A DNA stretch of 28,546 nucleotides from Desulfobulbaceae bacterium UBA2213 (GCA_002327225.1 DCUN01000065.1:1-28546), one strand, 5' to 3'. Positions 14,475-23,140 are shown, counted from the stretch's first letter. Translations and numbers: made by a program. Notes: generated by a model from the letters alone, not told the origin.

Positions 14475-15631
14475 CCTTTTATAGCCTCAATGGGATTTAT
14501 TTTTGATGCCTTCCATGCCGGATAGCCGCCAGACAACACCCCGACAACCAGGGAAAAAACGACACAAAGCACAGCAAGCCAAGGATCGAAGTGAATCATC
14601 TTACCAGAGGGCACATAGGGCATGACGCTGCGGACAAATCCTTCGATAATCCCGGCGGCAACAGTTGACAGGAGTATGCCAACCATGCCGGCGACAGAGG
14701 TCAGCAGGACAGTTTCCTTGATAATGATGCGAAAGATGTCAAACCGCGAGGCGCCGATGGCCCGCATCATGCCGATCTCCTGGGTCCGTTCAAAAACGGC
14801 CATCAGAATGGAGTTCATGACGCCCACCGCACTGATAAGCATGGCAATGACGGCGAGAGAGAGGCTCAAGACTTTGGCGGAATTGGCCAGGCTTCCAAGG
14901 CTGCGCATGACTTCGTTCATGGTGACGATCTGAATACCGGGCACCTTCATGGAGAGCTCCCCGGTGATATCTTCGAGCCGTTCCGGTCTTGAAACTTTGA
15001 CACCGATAGCTGTCAGGCCGTCCGTCTTTTCCACAATTTCCTGAAGGGCCTCGAGGGGCATGTAGACAAAGGCATCGTCCTGACTTCCTGTCTGTTTGAC
15101 GATTCCGCTGATGGTAAACTCACGCTCGCCGTATCGAACCTTATCACCGACCTTGCCCCCGTCATGGGCCGCGATTTCAGAGCCCAGGATAACACCGTCA
15201 ATGGTGGTTGGAACCACCCCGTCCAGTTTCCAGGTTGTTTTTATGGCAGTGACATGCGCCATTTCCAGGCCATGAACCAGGTCAAGCCGATCTTTGTCTT
15301 TGTTTGGCAGCTGGGTAATCAGCATTGGCGAGGCAAACTCTATGTCGGTAATGCCTTTGATCTCATCGAGAATAGTAGTGCTGATAAATTTCGGGGTCAC
15401 AGCGCCATGCAGCACCAGAGATGCCACTTCATGGGGACAACCGGCGGGAACGACCATGAAGTGAAGCCCTGTTTTATTGATTTCTTCCGTAAGACCTCTT
15501 TCAAAACCTCTATTGAATGATATTATTGAGAAAAGAACCGCCACCGAGGTGGCTATCCCTACCAGGGTCAAGATGCTGCGCACCTTATGTCTCAGTAGAT
15601 TATTCAAAGCGAGTTTCATGAAATCCATCAA
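14471..15631 (-). CDS. MacB/FtsX-type ABC transporter permease
   Basis: A 386-residue protein with one N-terminal membrane helix (HKVRSILTLVGIATSVAVLFSIISFNRGF), a periplasmic domain of about 220 residues, and three C-terminal helices. The FtsX domain begins with VLSLSLAVIAMLISAVGVMNSILMAVFERTQEIGMMRAIGA and ends PAWKASKINPIEAIKG. The RTxEIGxxRAxGA coupling helix that meets the ATPase is intact. The periplasmic domain is the MacB-like core. Such transporters move lipoproteins or envelope-disturbing compounds, or drive periplasmic enzymes. The first gene of the operon encodes a small OB-fold lipoprotein, a plausible cargo or adaptor. It overlaps both neighbours by 4 bp. Confidence 0.92.
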   Translation of the reverse strand: MMDFMKLALNNLLRHKVRSILTLVGIATSVAVLFSIISFNRGFERGLTEEINKTGLHFMVVPAGCPHEVASLVLHGAVTPKFISTTILDEIKGITDIEFASPMLITQLPNKDKDRLDLVHGLEMAHVTAIKTTWKLDGVVPTTIDGVILGSEIAAHDGGKVGDKVRYGEREFTISGIVKQTGSQDDAFVYMPLEALQEIVEKTDGLTAIGVKVSRPERLEDITGELSMKVPGIQIVTMNEVMRSLGSLANSAKVLSLSLAVIAMLISAVGVMNSILMAVFERTQEIGMMRAIGASRFDIFRIIIKETVLLTSVAGMVGILLSTVAAGIIEGFVRSVMPYVPSGKMIHFDPWLAVLCVVFSLVVGVLSGGYPAWKASKINPIEAIKG

Positions 15632-16002
15632 AGCACCTCCGCGCCCTGGGCAATAATCTGAAAGCCATCTGTCGTTTTTTGAATCGTGCCGGAGACCTTT
15701 GCCTTCTTACCGATGGCGGCCGGCAAGGTAAAGTTTGCCGGTTTGAGGTTCACAAAGATGCGGCCGGTATCATCCTGCATAAAATACCAGCACTTGTCAG
15801 CTGATTGACATTGGCTGATGATCGTGCCCTCCAGGCTGACCACTTTGCCTTGGAGAGACTTGTCGAAATAGACATCTTTCACCTTGATAACCGGTGCCTG
15901 CTGGTCGACACCGGATCCGAATATATTACCGGCATCGCCTGCATCGCCGGAACAGGCCGCAGTCAGAAGCAGGATCGCCAGGAGTAAAAAAAAACTTTTC
16001 AT
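15628..16002 (-). CDS. Small OB-fold-like lipoprotein, first gene of the ABC operon
   Basis: A 124-residue lipoprotein with signal KSFFLLLAILLLTAAC (lipobox LTAAC, Cys17) and GAGG six bases before ATG on the minus strand. After a linker, residues 38-124 look like a five-stranded OB barrel: IKVKDVYF, GKVVSLEGTIISQC, CWYFMQDDTGRIFVNL, GKKAKVSGTIQKT and GFQIIAQGAEV. The C-x-x-x-x-x-CWYF-x-x-x-D-x-TG pattern recalls DUF4920-like periplasmic proteins, and the Cys pair (about 62 and 68) could form a disulfide or bind metal. It is coupled by ATGA to the MacB-type permease and is probably an accessory of that transporter in the periplasm or outer membrane. Specific function unknown. Confidence 0.75.
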   Translation of the reverse strand: MKSFFLLLAILLLTAACSGDAGDAGNIFGSGVDQQAPVIKVKDVYFDKSLQGKVVSLEGTIISQCQSADKCWYFMQDDTGRIFVNLKPANFTLPAAIGKKAKVSGTIQKTTDGFQIIAQGAEVL

Positions 16003-16139
16003 GCAATACCTCGTTCATAATAATTGACCAGAATGGCGCTAAAGATAACAATATCAGCAGCGCCCATTTCGACAGCCTGAAAGGTTGCCGGTTAAAAAGA
16101 TCATTCAAATATCCCAAATCTATACTCCAGAGCGATATC

Positions 16140-16168
16140 TTGACAGGTCTATTTGTGCATGATATACA
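16140..16168 (+). promoter_or_regulatory. Sigma70-type promoter of the metal-efflux locus
   Basis: TTGACA (16140-16145), a 17-bp spacer and TATACA (16163-16168) stand 36 bases before the start of the Cys-rich gene. The gap 16003-16139 separates this gene from the divergent OB-lipoprotein operon and contains no other clear signal. I see no obvious MerR-type long-spacer promoter. Confidence 0.6.
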
Positions 16169-16203
16169 CCCATCATTCAATAATCAATAAGGGATACCTT
16201 TGT

Positions 16204-16632
16204 ATGTTGCAAGCGATAATGAAAAAAAAGAGGGCTATTATATCTCTGATGACCATTCTTATGGTTATCAGCTATGTCATGCCATCCGGTTTTCACTTGT
16301 CTTTCTGCAGCGAAGAGGAACACCTGAAGGTTACAGTGGCGGATTGCACCGACATGAGTTTTTTCTCCAGCCACAAAGGAGAAGACGTATTTTTCAAGGC
16401 TCTAGAGACTTGTTGCGCGGATCTTACGGCCTGCTCCAGTGAAATCAGCTGCCATCCTGCCCTGCTCCTGAGCAAACAGGCGCCCACTTCCATTCCTCCT
16501 CCTTTGTATTTTGCTCAAGCCCTTGCCACATTTCTTGTGAGCGACGACAAGGCCTTGGCCCAAAGCTTCCTCCCGCCCGACATCCCTTCACAAAATATCT
16601 CCATTCTTAGAACTATTATTCTCCAGGTTTGA
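16204..16632 (+). CDS. Small Cys-rich exported protein preceding the efflux genes
   Basis: The start at 16204 has AAGGGA at 16189-16194; an upstream in-frame ATG at 16153 overlaps the promoter and is rejected. The 142-residue product has a basic KKKR followed by a hydrophobic segment (AIISLMTILMVISYVMPSGF), so it is exported or membrane-anchored. The mature part has six Cys (residues 35, 48, 70, 71, 77 and 83) and several His within 55 residues, then a Pro-rich tail. The Cys/His density and position ahead of an RND metal pump suggest a periplasmic metal-binding or sensing protein, comparable in placement to the small DUF2946-like or CusF-like proteins of other systems. I do not recognise a named family. 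Confidence 0.65.
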   Translation: MLQAIMKKKRAIISLMTILMVISYVMPSGFHLSFCSEEEHLKVTVADCTDMSFFSSHKGEDVFFKALETCCADLTACSSEISCHPALLLSKQAPTSIPPPLYFAQALATFLVSDDKALAQSFLPPDIPSQNISILRTIILQV

Positions 16633-16650
16633 TCCCCACACTCACTGTTG

Positions 16651-16690
16651 CAGCGGCCCCTGACATCAGGGCCTGGCTACTGTTTTTTTT
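16651..16690 (+). terminator. Terminator-like hairpin between the Cys-rich gene and the TolC-family gene
   Basis: GGCCCCTGA (16655-16663) pairs with TCAGGGCC (16666-16673), leaving one C bulged. Outer CAG/CTG pairs (16651-16653 and 16680-16682) bring the stem up to a run of eight T (16683-16690). It would stop most transcripts after the small gene and let a fraction continue into the pump genes. No separate promoter for those genes is obvious in the rest of the gap (16691-16887). Confidence 0.55.
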
Positions 16691-16887
16691 AGCCTGAGAC
16701 AGTCCTCTGTTTGACCAGCAGCTTTTTTTACTTTTCTCGCTCCCCCTGGTTCACGGTTCAGCAGGCATGTTGCCTCTCTTGCCGGCTCTGCATGTCCTGC
16801 AATCATACATCCAAAAGCACATGGGTCAAAACTGTTCGACAGTTTTTCCCACTGGTTATGCGCACTCATTATTCAGGAGATTCTTAT

Positions 16888-18165
16888 ATGAACAAAGGTT
16901 TGTTGCAGCAAAGAACCCAAACAGGTCTTTCCACTGCCAGGAGTGTCAGTGGAGCCATTGGCTTTCTTTTACTTTTAGTCACTGTCCAAGCCTGGGCCGG
17001 AACAGCCACCGCCTTGCTGTCAGAACAGGAGGCGGTGGACCTGGGCCTTAACCGTCCTGAAGTGATCCAGCAACTGGAATCCTCTATCGAGCTTGCGGAA
17101 AGTGACCTTGTTGAGGCGCGGACCTGGAAAAATCCAGAGCTTTCATTTGAGCAGGAAAACATCAGTGGCCTTGATAACACGACATCCAGAAGCTACATGC
17201 TGTCCCAGACATTGAATCTGTCCGGCCAGATGGCCATGAAAACTGAGGCCGCCAGGCAGCGTCTCGATGCGGTGACCCTGGAGACATCACAACAAAGGAT
17301 GGAGCGGACTGCCGATATCAAGAAAACATTTTACGAAGTCCTGTATCACCAGCAACTGCATGATATTTTTTCTGAGTGGCGTTCGGCAATGGATACCATG
17401 GAATCGGTGATGGATACACGGATGAAGGCCGGTGATATTTCAGGATATGACCTTAGCCGTTTAAAGCGTGAGCAATTATTTGTCCAGGCCGGTCAACGAC
17501 AGGCCCATGCTGAGCATGACCGTCTCATCCATGAACTGCTGGCCATTACTGGACTGCCTGGCGACACATCCCCCTTGCCTGGAGTTTCAGGCTCTCTTCT
17601 GCCTGAAACCCTGCCCCTGCCCCTGGAGCAACTTCTTGAGCAGGTGACACGTCAGCCCGACCTGATGGCAATACAGCTGCAGAACAAGGCCTACGCAACT
17701 GATGAACGCCTTGCCAACCGTTGGTGGCTATCTGACCTCACTCTTGGCGCAGGTGTTAAGGATGGTGATAATGGGGAAGGCGATGCTCTGCTTTTGCAGC
17801 TATCCATGCCCATCCCACTCTTTGATCGTAATTCTGCCGCACTTACGCGGGCAAAGGCCAGCCAGCGTCACCTGCAAAACACATACACGCTTGCCCTCTC
17901 GGAAAGAGAAGGCAAGATCAGGGGGCTGTGGAATCAGGCCTCAGAGCTGGCCGGGACCATCCAGTCACTGGCCGCAGACGAAAATTGCCAGGCCATAGTG
18001 CAAACCTCAGAACTTGCATATAAGGCCGGCGAAATCGGTGTCCTGGAAATTATAGACGCCTACCGGAGCTCCTTTGAAAATCGGGCCCAGATTTTATCCC
18101 TCATGCGGGAGACGCGCATGGTGAGAATTGAACTTGACGTCATTACCGGAGGGAATACCCAATGA
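16888..18165 (+). CDS. TolC-family outer-membrane efflux protein (CusC/CzcC-like)
   Basis: The start at 16888 is set by AGGAG (16875-16879) and by a signal peptide ending in VQAWAG; the open frame extends 59 codons further up but without signal or ribosome site. The 425-residue mature-length protein shows the OEP pattern: LSEQEAVDLGLNRPEVIQQLESSIELAESDLVEARTW, then NPELSFEQE, and SYMLSQTLNLSGQMAMKTEAARQRLD. Its second repeat is marked by PIPLFDRNSAALTRAKASQ and a final YKAGEIGVLEIIDAYRSSFENRAQ. This is the CzcC-like branch, which forms trimeric outer-membrane and periplasmic tunnels. It is coupled by ATGA to the adaptor gene, the first of the three pump components. Confidence 0.88.
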   Translation: MNKGLLQQRTQTGLSTARSVSGAIGFLLLLVTVQAWAGTATALLSEQEAVDLGLNRPEVIQQLESSIELAESDLVEARTWKNPELSFEQENISGLDNTTSRSYMLSQTLNLSGQMAMKTEAARQRLDAVTLETSQQRMERTADIKKTFYEVLYHQQLHDIFSEWRSAMDTMESVMDTRMKAGDISGYDLSRLKREQLFVQAGQRQAHAEHDRLIHELLAITGLPGDTSPLPGVSGSLLPETLPLPLEQLLEQVTRQPDLMAIQLQNKAYATDERLANRWWLSDLTLGAGVKDGDNGEGDALLLQLSMPIPLFDRNSAALTRAKASQRHLQNTYTLALSEREGKIRGLWNQASELAGTIQSLAADENCQAIVQTSELAYKAGEIGVLEIIDAYRSSFENRAQILSLMRETRMVRIELDVITGGNTQ

Positions 18166-19445
18166 AAATAATAAAATTTGGCATAGTACTGGTACTGGTC
18201 ACTCTGTTGAACGGTTGCGATTTGGCGCAAAAGCATGATGAGCATGATGAAGACGATCATGGAGTGGTTAAAAAAGAGCAGACCAAGAACAGTGAGAACC
18301 ATTCAAGTCATAGCGACGCCTTTTCCGACCTTGATCTTGGCGTGGCCGATAAACACCCTGCAGGAGAGATTTTCTTCAGCCTGGAACAGCAAAGCCTGGT
18401 CGATTTTGCCACTGTTGCGGCGGTCGTGCAGGAAATGCGTTCATCCATCGAAGCCACTGGAATTCTCCAGCCATCACCAGCCGGTCGGGCCATAGTGGTC
18501 GCACCTGTTTCAGGCTATCTTGCCACCCTCGAAACACCTTTTCCCAGTTTTGGCGATGCGGTGAACATAGGCGACATCCTGGTGAAGATTGTTCCCCGTC
18601 TGGGCGGAGAGACAGACCCGGCCTCACTCGATCTCCAGGTCCGCCGTTCAAGCTCCAGCCATCAACTGGCCAGTAAAGAGCTCAGCCGCCTTGAAACCCT
18701 TCTCATACAAGGTGTTGTTCCGGAACGTCGAGTACAGGAAGCCCGCAAAGAGGAGCAGGTTGCCAAAGCGGAACTGGATTCGGCAAGGCAGCGCTTCAAA
18801 CAATCCAGCAGCCGTCCGGACAAGAACAATGGCGCTGCAGCCCTCGCTGTCACCAGTCCTGTTGCCGGAAGCCTGGATGGCGTCTATGTGACTCCCGGCG
18901 CCTATCTTCAGGAAGGTGATCAGCTTTTCAAGGTGATTAACACAGAAAAGCTGCGCCTCGAGATCCGTGTTCCGGAAGCGGACATTGCCAGTCTCATCAA
19001 TCCGCGAGGCGCCTGGTTTACAGTCGATGGCTTCGATAGCTCCTTTCATATTGATCTGGCCAGGGGAGATCGGCTGGTTGCCTCCGGCAGCATTGTCGAC
19101 CCGCAAAGCCGCACCGTGCCTCTGGTCTTTGAGTTCCCGAATATTGATAATAAATTGCGTATAGGCATGTTCGCCCGGGTCCATGTCATTGTCGGAGAGA
19201 CACGAGAGGCCATTGCCATTCCAACAGCAGCCGTCCAGGAGCATAAGGGCCTGGCCGTAGTGTATGTGCAGTCTCACGATGACGCCTTTGCCCGCCGGGT
19301 AGTTGAGCTTGGCATTCGTGATGGGGACTTTGTCCAGGTAAAAAGCGGTATCAAGCCTGGTGAAAAAGTGGTGACCAGGGGATCATACCTGATCCAGCTG
19401 GCAGCTTCAGGTCCCCAGGAAGCCGGCCACGGCCATGGCCATTAA
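18162..19445 (+). CDS. RND periplasmic adaptor lipoprotein with His/Asp-rich N-terminus
   Basis: A 427-residue membrane-fusion protein with lipobox LLNGC (Cys19). A metal-ligand-rich stretch, KHDEHDEDDHG, follows immediately, and the protein ends AGHGHGH. The lipoyl/hairpin region (IVVAPVSGYLATLETPFPSFGDAVNIGDILVKI, then the coiled coil SSSSHQLASKELSRLE and the return SPVAGSLDGVYVTPGAYLQEGDQLFKV) and the beta-barrel (IPTAAVQEHKGLAVVYV) define a CzcB/CusB-type adaptor. It joins the inner-membrane pump to the outer-membrane channel and may hand over metal. The His-rich ends favour Zn, Cd, Ni, Co or Cu but do not distinguish among them. Its stop lies 14 bp before the pump gene start. Confidence 0.88.
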   Translation: MKIIKFGIVLVLVTLLNGCDLAQKHDEHDEDDHGVVKKEQTKNSENHSSHSDAFSDLDLGVADKHPAGEIFFSLEQQSLVDFATVAAVVQEMRSSIEATGILQPSPAGRAIVVAPVSGYLATLETPFPSFGDAVNIGDILVKIVPRLGGETDPASLDLQVRRSSSSHQLASKELSRLETLLIQGVVPERRVQEARKEEQVAKAELDSARQRFKQSSSRPDKNNGAAALAVTSPVAGSLDGVYVTPGAYLQEGDQLFKVINTEKLRLEIRVPEADIASLINPRGAWFTVDGFDSSFHIDLARGDRLVASGSIVDPQSRTVPLVFEFPNIDNKLRIGMFARVHVIVGETREAIAIPTAAVQEHKGLAVVYVQSHDDAFARRVVELGIRDGDFVQVKSGIKPGEKVVTRGSYLIQLAASGPQEAGHGHGH

Positions 19446-19459
19446 GGGAGGGATGAGCA

Positions 19460-22400
19460 ATGATTGATAAAACCATAGGCTGGTCCCTTAAAAACCGTTT
19501 ATTTGTAGTCTTGGGCGGACTGCTGCTCCTGGTGTGGGGAGGCTATGAAGCCAGCCGCATGCCCGTTGACGTCTTCCCGGATCTCACCGCCCCCACAGTG
19601 GCTATTATGACCGAGGCCCACGGCATGGCCCCGGAAGAGGTGGAAACCCTTGTGACCTTTCCCATTGAAACGGCGGTCAACGGCGCCGCCGGGGTACGAC
19701 GGGTGCGTTCCTCCACCGGTATCGGCTCTTCGGCGGTATGGGTCGAATTTGACTGGGGCACCGATATCTATCACGCACGGCAGATCATTTCTGAAAAACT
19801 GCAGATGGTGCGCGGCAGCCTGCCGCCTGAAATCGATGCGCCGATCATGCAGCCGATCAGCTCGATCATGGGCGAAGTGATGTTCATTGCCCTGGCCTCT
19901 GAAAAACACTCCACCATGGATCTCAAGACCATGGCGGACTGGACCCTGCGCAAACGTCTGCTCGGGGTGGAGGGCGTGGCCCAGGTCATCCCCATCGGCG
20001 GCGATACCCGCGAGTATCAGGTCGTTATCAGTCCAAGCCGGCTGGCATCCTACGCCATTACCCTGGATCAGGTGGTAGAGGCCCTGAAAAGTACCAATGA
20101 AAACTCATCGGCCGGCTTTTATGTAGAAGGCGGTCAGGAGTATCTGATCCAGGGCCTGGGCCGGGTACACAACCCGGACGATATCGGCAACACCGTACTG
20201 ACCGTCAAAAACGATGTGCCCATCCTGGTGAGCCATGTGGCCGAGGTTATCATCGGCGCGGCGCCCAAAAGGGGCACCGGTTCCCATAACGGCAAACCGG
20301 CGGTAATCATAGGCATCCAGAAGCAGCCCACCGCCAACACCCTGGAGCTTACCGGGAACCTTGACAGCCTGCTGGACGATATCCAGGCAGGGCTGCCGGA
20401 GGGCATGAAGATCGACCGCCATATCTTCCGGCAGGCCGATTTCATCTCCGTGTCCATTGACAACGTCATGGAGGCCCTGCGTGACGGCTCGGTGCTGGTG
20501 GTCCTGGTCGTCCTCATCTTTCTGGCCAGTCTGCGGGCCACATTCATCACCCTGCTGGCCATTCCCCTGTCGCTGATGGCTGCTATTTTTACCATGAAAT
20601 TCATGGGGATTAGCATCAACACCATGACACTCGGCGGCATGGCTATTGCCATCGGCGCCCTGGTTGACGACGCCATAATCGTGGTGGAAAATGTCGTCCG
20701 CCGGCTGCGGGGCAACAGCTCGCTGCCGGCAGAGCAGAGACGTCCGCATCTGGCCGTGGTCTATGAGGCCACCCGCGAGATCCAGAGTTCCATCGTCTTT
20801 GCCACCATGATCATCATGCTGGTCTTCGTGCCCCTGTTTTTTCTCTCGGGCGTCGAGGGACGACTCCTCCAGCCGCTCGGTCTGGCCTATGTTGTCTCCC
20901 TGGCCGCCTCTCTCGTAGTGGCCATCACCGTCACTCCGGTCCTCAGCTACCTGCTGCTGCCCCATTCAAGTATCGTCCGAGGCACAGAGGAATCGCGTCT
21001 GGTCAGGAGATGCAAGGCATTCTACGCCCCGATTCTCGACTGGTCCCTGACCTACTGGAAGGCCGTGACCGGCGCATCCCTGGCCGCCCTGGCTGCGGCC
21101 TTGATCAGTCTGACGATGGTGGGCCAATCGTTTCTGCCTGATTTCAATGAGGGCAGTCTTACTGTCATGGTGGCCACCGTGCCGGGAACCTCCCTTGAAG
21201 AATCCGACGCTATCTCACTGATGGTTGAGAAAATACTCCTGGCCCAGCCCGAGGTTACGGCAACGGCCCGCCGCACCGGCCGGGCTGAACTTGATGAACA
21301 CTCCCTAGCGGTATTTGCCTCGGAAATCGAAGTGGGCCTCAAGATGCAGGAGCGCAGCAAGGAGGACTTTCTCCATGCCCTGCGTGAAAAGATGAAACTG
21401 GTGCCGGGCACCAATGTGGTCATCGGCCAGCCCATTTCCCACCGCATCGACCATATGCTTTCCGGAACCCGCGCCAATATCGCCATCAAGATATTCGGCC
21501 ATGACCTTTTCGAACTCCGCCGTCTGGCCGCTCAGGTCGAGTCAGTGATCGGAAAGATTGACGGGGTGGTGGATCTGGCGGCCGAGCAGCAGGACGAGAT
21601 CCCGTTCCTCTCAATTACCTTTGACCGCAACTCCCTGGCCCGTTACGGTCTGCGCGTTACTGACGTCTCGCATCTGATCGAAACAGCCTTTTATGGCCAG
21701 GTTGTTTCCAGTGTGCTGGAAGGACAGTCGAGCTTTAATATGACGGTGCGTTATGATCCGGCCGTCCTCAAAAATCTTGACGCCGTCCGCGCCACCCTGA
21801 TCACCACCCCCTCCGGCGCCATGGTGCCCTTGCGCGCCCTGGCCAACATCCGTAAGGATCGGGGCCCCAACACCATCAGTCGTGAAAACGTCCACCGCAA
21901 GATCGTGGTCATGGCCAATGTCGGCGATGGCCGTGATCTGGGTAGCGTCGTGGATGATATCCGCCGGACTATTGGCGCCGAGGTTAAACTGTCGGCCGGC
22001 TATCATATTGAGTACGGCGGTCAGTTTGAAAGCGCTGCCGAGGCCTCCCGCACCCTTCTGATCCTGGGAGGGGCCGTTATTTTTGGTATTTTCCTCCTCC
22101 TCTTTGTGGCCTTCAGCTCGGCCCGTGATGCCTTGCTGGTCATGCTCAACCTCCCCCTTGGTCTGGTGGGCGGTGTGATCGGGGTCTATGTTTCCGGAGG
22201 CATCCTCTCGGTGGCCTCGATGATCGGTTTTATTTCCCTTTTCGGCATCGCCACCCGCAACGGGGTGATGATGATTTCCCATATCCGCCAGCTGGTGGAG
22301 CATGAAGGAGTCAACAATCCGCTGGAGGCCGTGCGGCGCGGCGCCCTGGAACGATTGGTCCCCATCCTCATGACCGCGCTTACCGCCGGTTTCGCTCTGG

Positions 22401-22603
22401 TCCCGCTGGCCCTGGCCGGCGGTCAACCAGGAAGCGAGATCCAGACCCCCATGGCCATTGTCATCCTTTTTGGCCTGATAACCTCTACCGCCCTGAATAT
22501 GATTGTAGTCCCGGCCCTGTACCTGCGCTTCGGATCAATCAAAAACATGGTGGCCGGCAAGAAGCCGTTTTGCCGGCCGGATGAAGAACTTTGTAAACTA
22601 TGA
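19460..22603 (+). CDS. Heavy-metal efflux (HME) RND transporter, CusA/CzcA family
   Basis: A 1047-residue inner-membrane pump with GGGAGG upstream. It begins KTIGWSLKNRLFVVLGGLLLL with RMPVDVFPDLTAPTV, and has VTFPIETAVNGAAGVRRVRS, as in CusA/CzcA. Twelve membrane helices occur in two groups. The TM4 proton-relay segment reads AIGALVDDAIIVVEN (397-411). That keeps the paired Asp and Glu but differs from the DFG-x-x-VDGAVV of CzcA/CnrA and the AIGAMVDAAIVMVEN of CusA. GQPISHRIDHMLSG (near 655) marks the substrate-binding porter region. Metal specificity is therefore uncertain. Together with the preceding channel and adaptor it forms a complete tripartite efflux complex using the proton gradient. 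Confidence 0.92.
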   Translation: MIDKTIGWSLKNRLFVVLGGLLLLVWGGYEASRMPVDVFPDLTAPTVAIMTEAHGMAPEEVETLVTFPIETAVNGAAGVRRVRSSTGIGSSAVWVEFDWGTDIYHARQIISEKLQMVRGSLPPEIDAPIMQPISSIMGEVMFIALASEKHSTMDLKTMADWTLRKRLLGVEGVAQVIPIGGDTREYQVVISPSRLASYAITLDQVVEALKSTNENSSAGFYVEGGQEYLIQGLGRVHNPDDIGNTVLTVKNDVPILVSHVAEVIIGAAPKRGTGSHNGKPAVIIGIQKQPTANTLELTGNLDSLLDDIQAGLPEGMKIDRHIFRQADFISVSIDNVMEALRDGSVLVVLVVLIFLASLRATFITLLAIPLSLMAAIFTMKFMGISINTMTLGGMAIAIGALVDDAIIVVENVVRRLRGNSSLPAEQRRPHLAVVYEATREIQSSIVFATMIIMLVFVPLFFLSGVEGRLLQPLGLAYVVSLAASLVVAITVTPVLSYLLLPHSSIVRGTEESRLVRRCKAFYAPILDWSLTYWKAVTGASLAALAAALISLTMVGQSFLPDFNEGSLTVMVATVPGTSLEESDAISLMVEKILLAQPEVTATARRTGRAELDEHSLAVFASEIEVGLKMQERSKEDFLHALREKMKLVPGTNVVIGQPISHRIDHMLSGTRANIAIKIFGHDLFELRRLAAQVESVIGKIDGVVDLAAEQQDEIPFLSITFDRNSLARYGLRVTDVSHLIETAFYGQVVSSVLEGQSSFNMTVRYDPAVLKNLDAVRATLITTPSGAMVPLRALANIRKDRGPNTISRENVHRKIVVMANVGDGRDLGSVVDDIRRTIGAEVKLSAGYHIEYGGQFESAAEASRTLLILGGAVIFGIFLLLFVAFSSARDALLVMLNLPLGLVGGVIGVYVSGGILSVASMIGFISLFGIATRNGVMMISHIRQLVEHEGVNNPLEAVRRGALERLVPILMTALTAGFALVPLALAGGQPGSEIQTPMAIVILFGLITSTALNMIVVPALYLRFGSIKNMVAGKKPFCRPDEELCKL

Positions 22604-22610
22604 AAAGGAT

Positions 22611-22656
22611 GAGTGCAGGAGCAAACGCGAAGAGTTTACGCCTGGACCCTGCACTC
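22611..22656 (+). repeat. Intercistronic hairpin between the RND pump and DUF6488 genes
   Basis: GAGTGCAGG (22611-22619) is perfectly complementary to CCTGCACTC (22648-22656) around a 28-nt loop. It starts eight bases after the pump stop. No U-tract follows. It may protect the upstream mRNA or limit expression of the last gene. Confidence 0.5.
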
Positions 22657-22701
22657 GCATAACATGTCAGAACCTTCAATCGTAACCAAGAGGAAGAAAA
22701 T

Positions 22702-23028
22702 ATGCGTAACCTTGCTTTTTGTCTGATCCTGTTATTTGCCTTGACAGCGACCACAGCCCATGCTGGAGCCGGTCATGAGCATGCCGTGGAACTGAGTCAA
22801 AGCCAGGTGCTGGAAAAGGCCTCAGCCTTTGTCGCCAGGATTGTTGAAAAAGGCCAACTGGAAGAATCATGGAAAGAGGTAAAACCACAGAAGGCCAAAG
22901 AAAACAGCAGGCATGAATGGGTTGTCGTTTTTTCCAACCCGGAGATAAAAGACCGTAAAAAACAGACCCTGTACATGTTTCTTACCTTGTCTGGAGAGTA
23001 TATCGCGGCCAATTTTACCGGTAAGTAA
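22702..23028 (+). CDS. DUF6488-family periplasmic protein
   Basis: A 108-residue protein with signal peptide RNLAFCLILLFALTATTAHA and a mature N-terminus GAGHEHAVELSQSQVLEKA. The family pattern, a His-rich start, an 'a...v..lv.kGkl..sW..v.p' helix and 'eWvV.F.Np.i.d..kqtLYvFl.l.GeYiaaNftGk', is clearly present (ARIVEKGQLEESWKEVKP; EWVVVFSNPEIKDRKKQTLYMF; GEYIAANFTGK). The fold is probably a PepSY-like alpha/beta unit. GHEH could bind metal. It follows the RND pump gene by 98 bp on the same strand and is likely an accessory of the efflux locus; its exact role is not known. Confidence 0.75.
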   Translation: MRNLAFCLILLFALTATTAHAGAGHEHAVELSQSQVLEKASAFVARIVEKGQLEESWKEVKPQKAKENSRHEWVVVFSNPEIKDRKKQTLYMFLTLSGEYIAANFTGK

Positions 23029-23103
23029 ACTGGTATCACGACACCACTCAGGTCATGCAGGGGACGATTGACAACGTGTTGGATGACACGAAGAGCTGGT
23101 ACA

Positions 23104-23140
23104 AACGTTACAATTCAACGATACTTTGAATTGTAACGTT
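23104..23140. repeat. Perfect 15-bp inverted repeat between convergent genes
   Basis: AACGTTACAATTCAA (23104-23118) and TTGAATTGTAACGTT (23126-23140) are exact complements separated by seven bases. It sits between the end of the DUF6488 gene and the end of the minus-strand membrane-protein gene. There is no T-run on either side, so it is not a standard terminator, and the stem is AT-rich. It could be a protein-binding dyad or a bidirectional transcript-end hairpin. Confidence 0.6.

Noticed and set aside
15926..16180. 84-residue minus-strand frame with a hydrophobic segment ahead of the OB-lipoprotein
   Set aside because: It overlaps the real lipoprotein start in another frame and covers the promoter region; no ribosome site was seen.
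20105..20965. Long minus-strand frame of 286 codons inside the RND pump gene
   Set aside because: It is the antisense shadow of a GC-rich coding frame, with His/Gln/Asp-rich low-complexity translation.
23104..23140. Reading the perfect dyad as another attC site
   Set aside because: The arms are perfectly symmetric without extrahelical bases and the flanks lack RYYYAAC/GTTRRRY cores in the right places.
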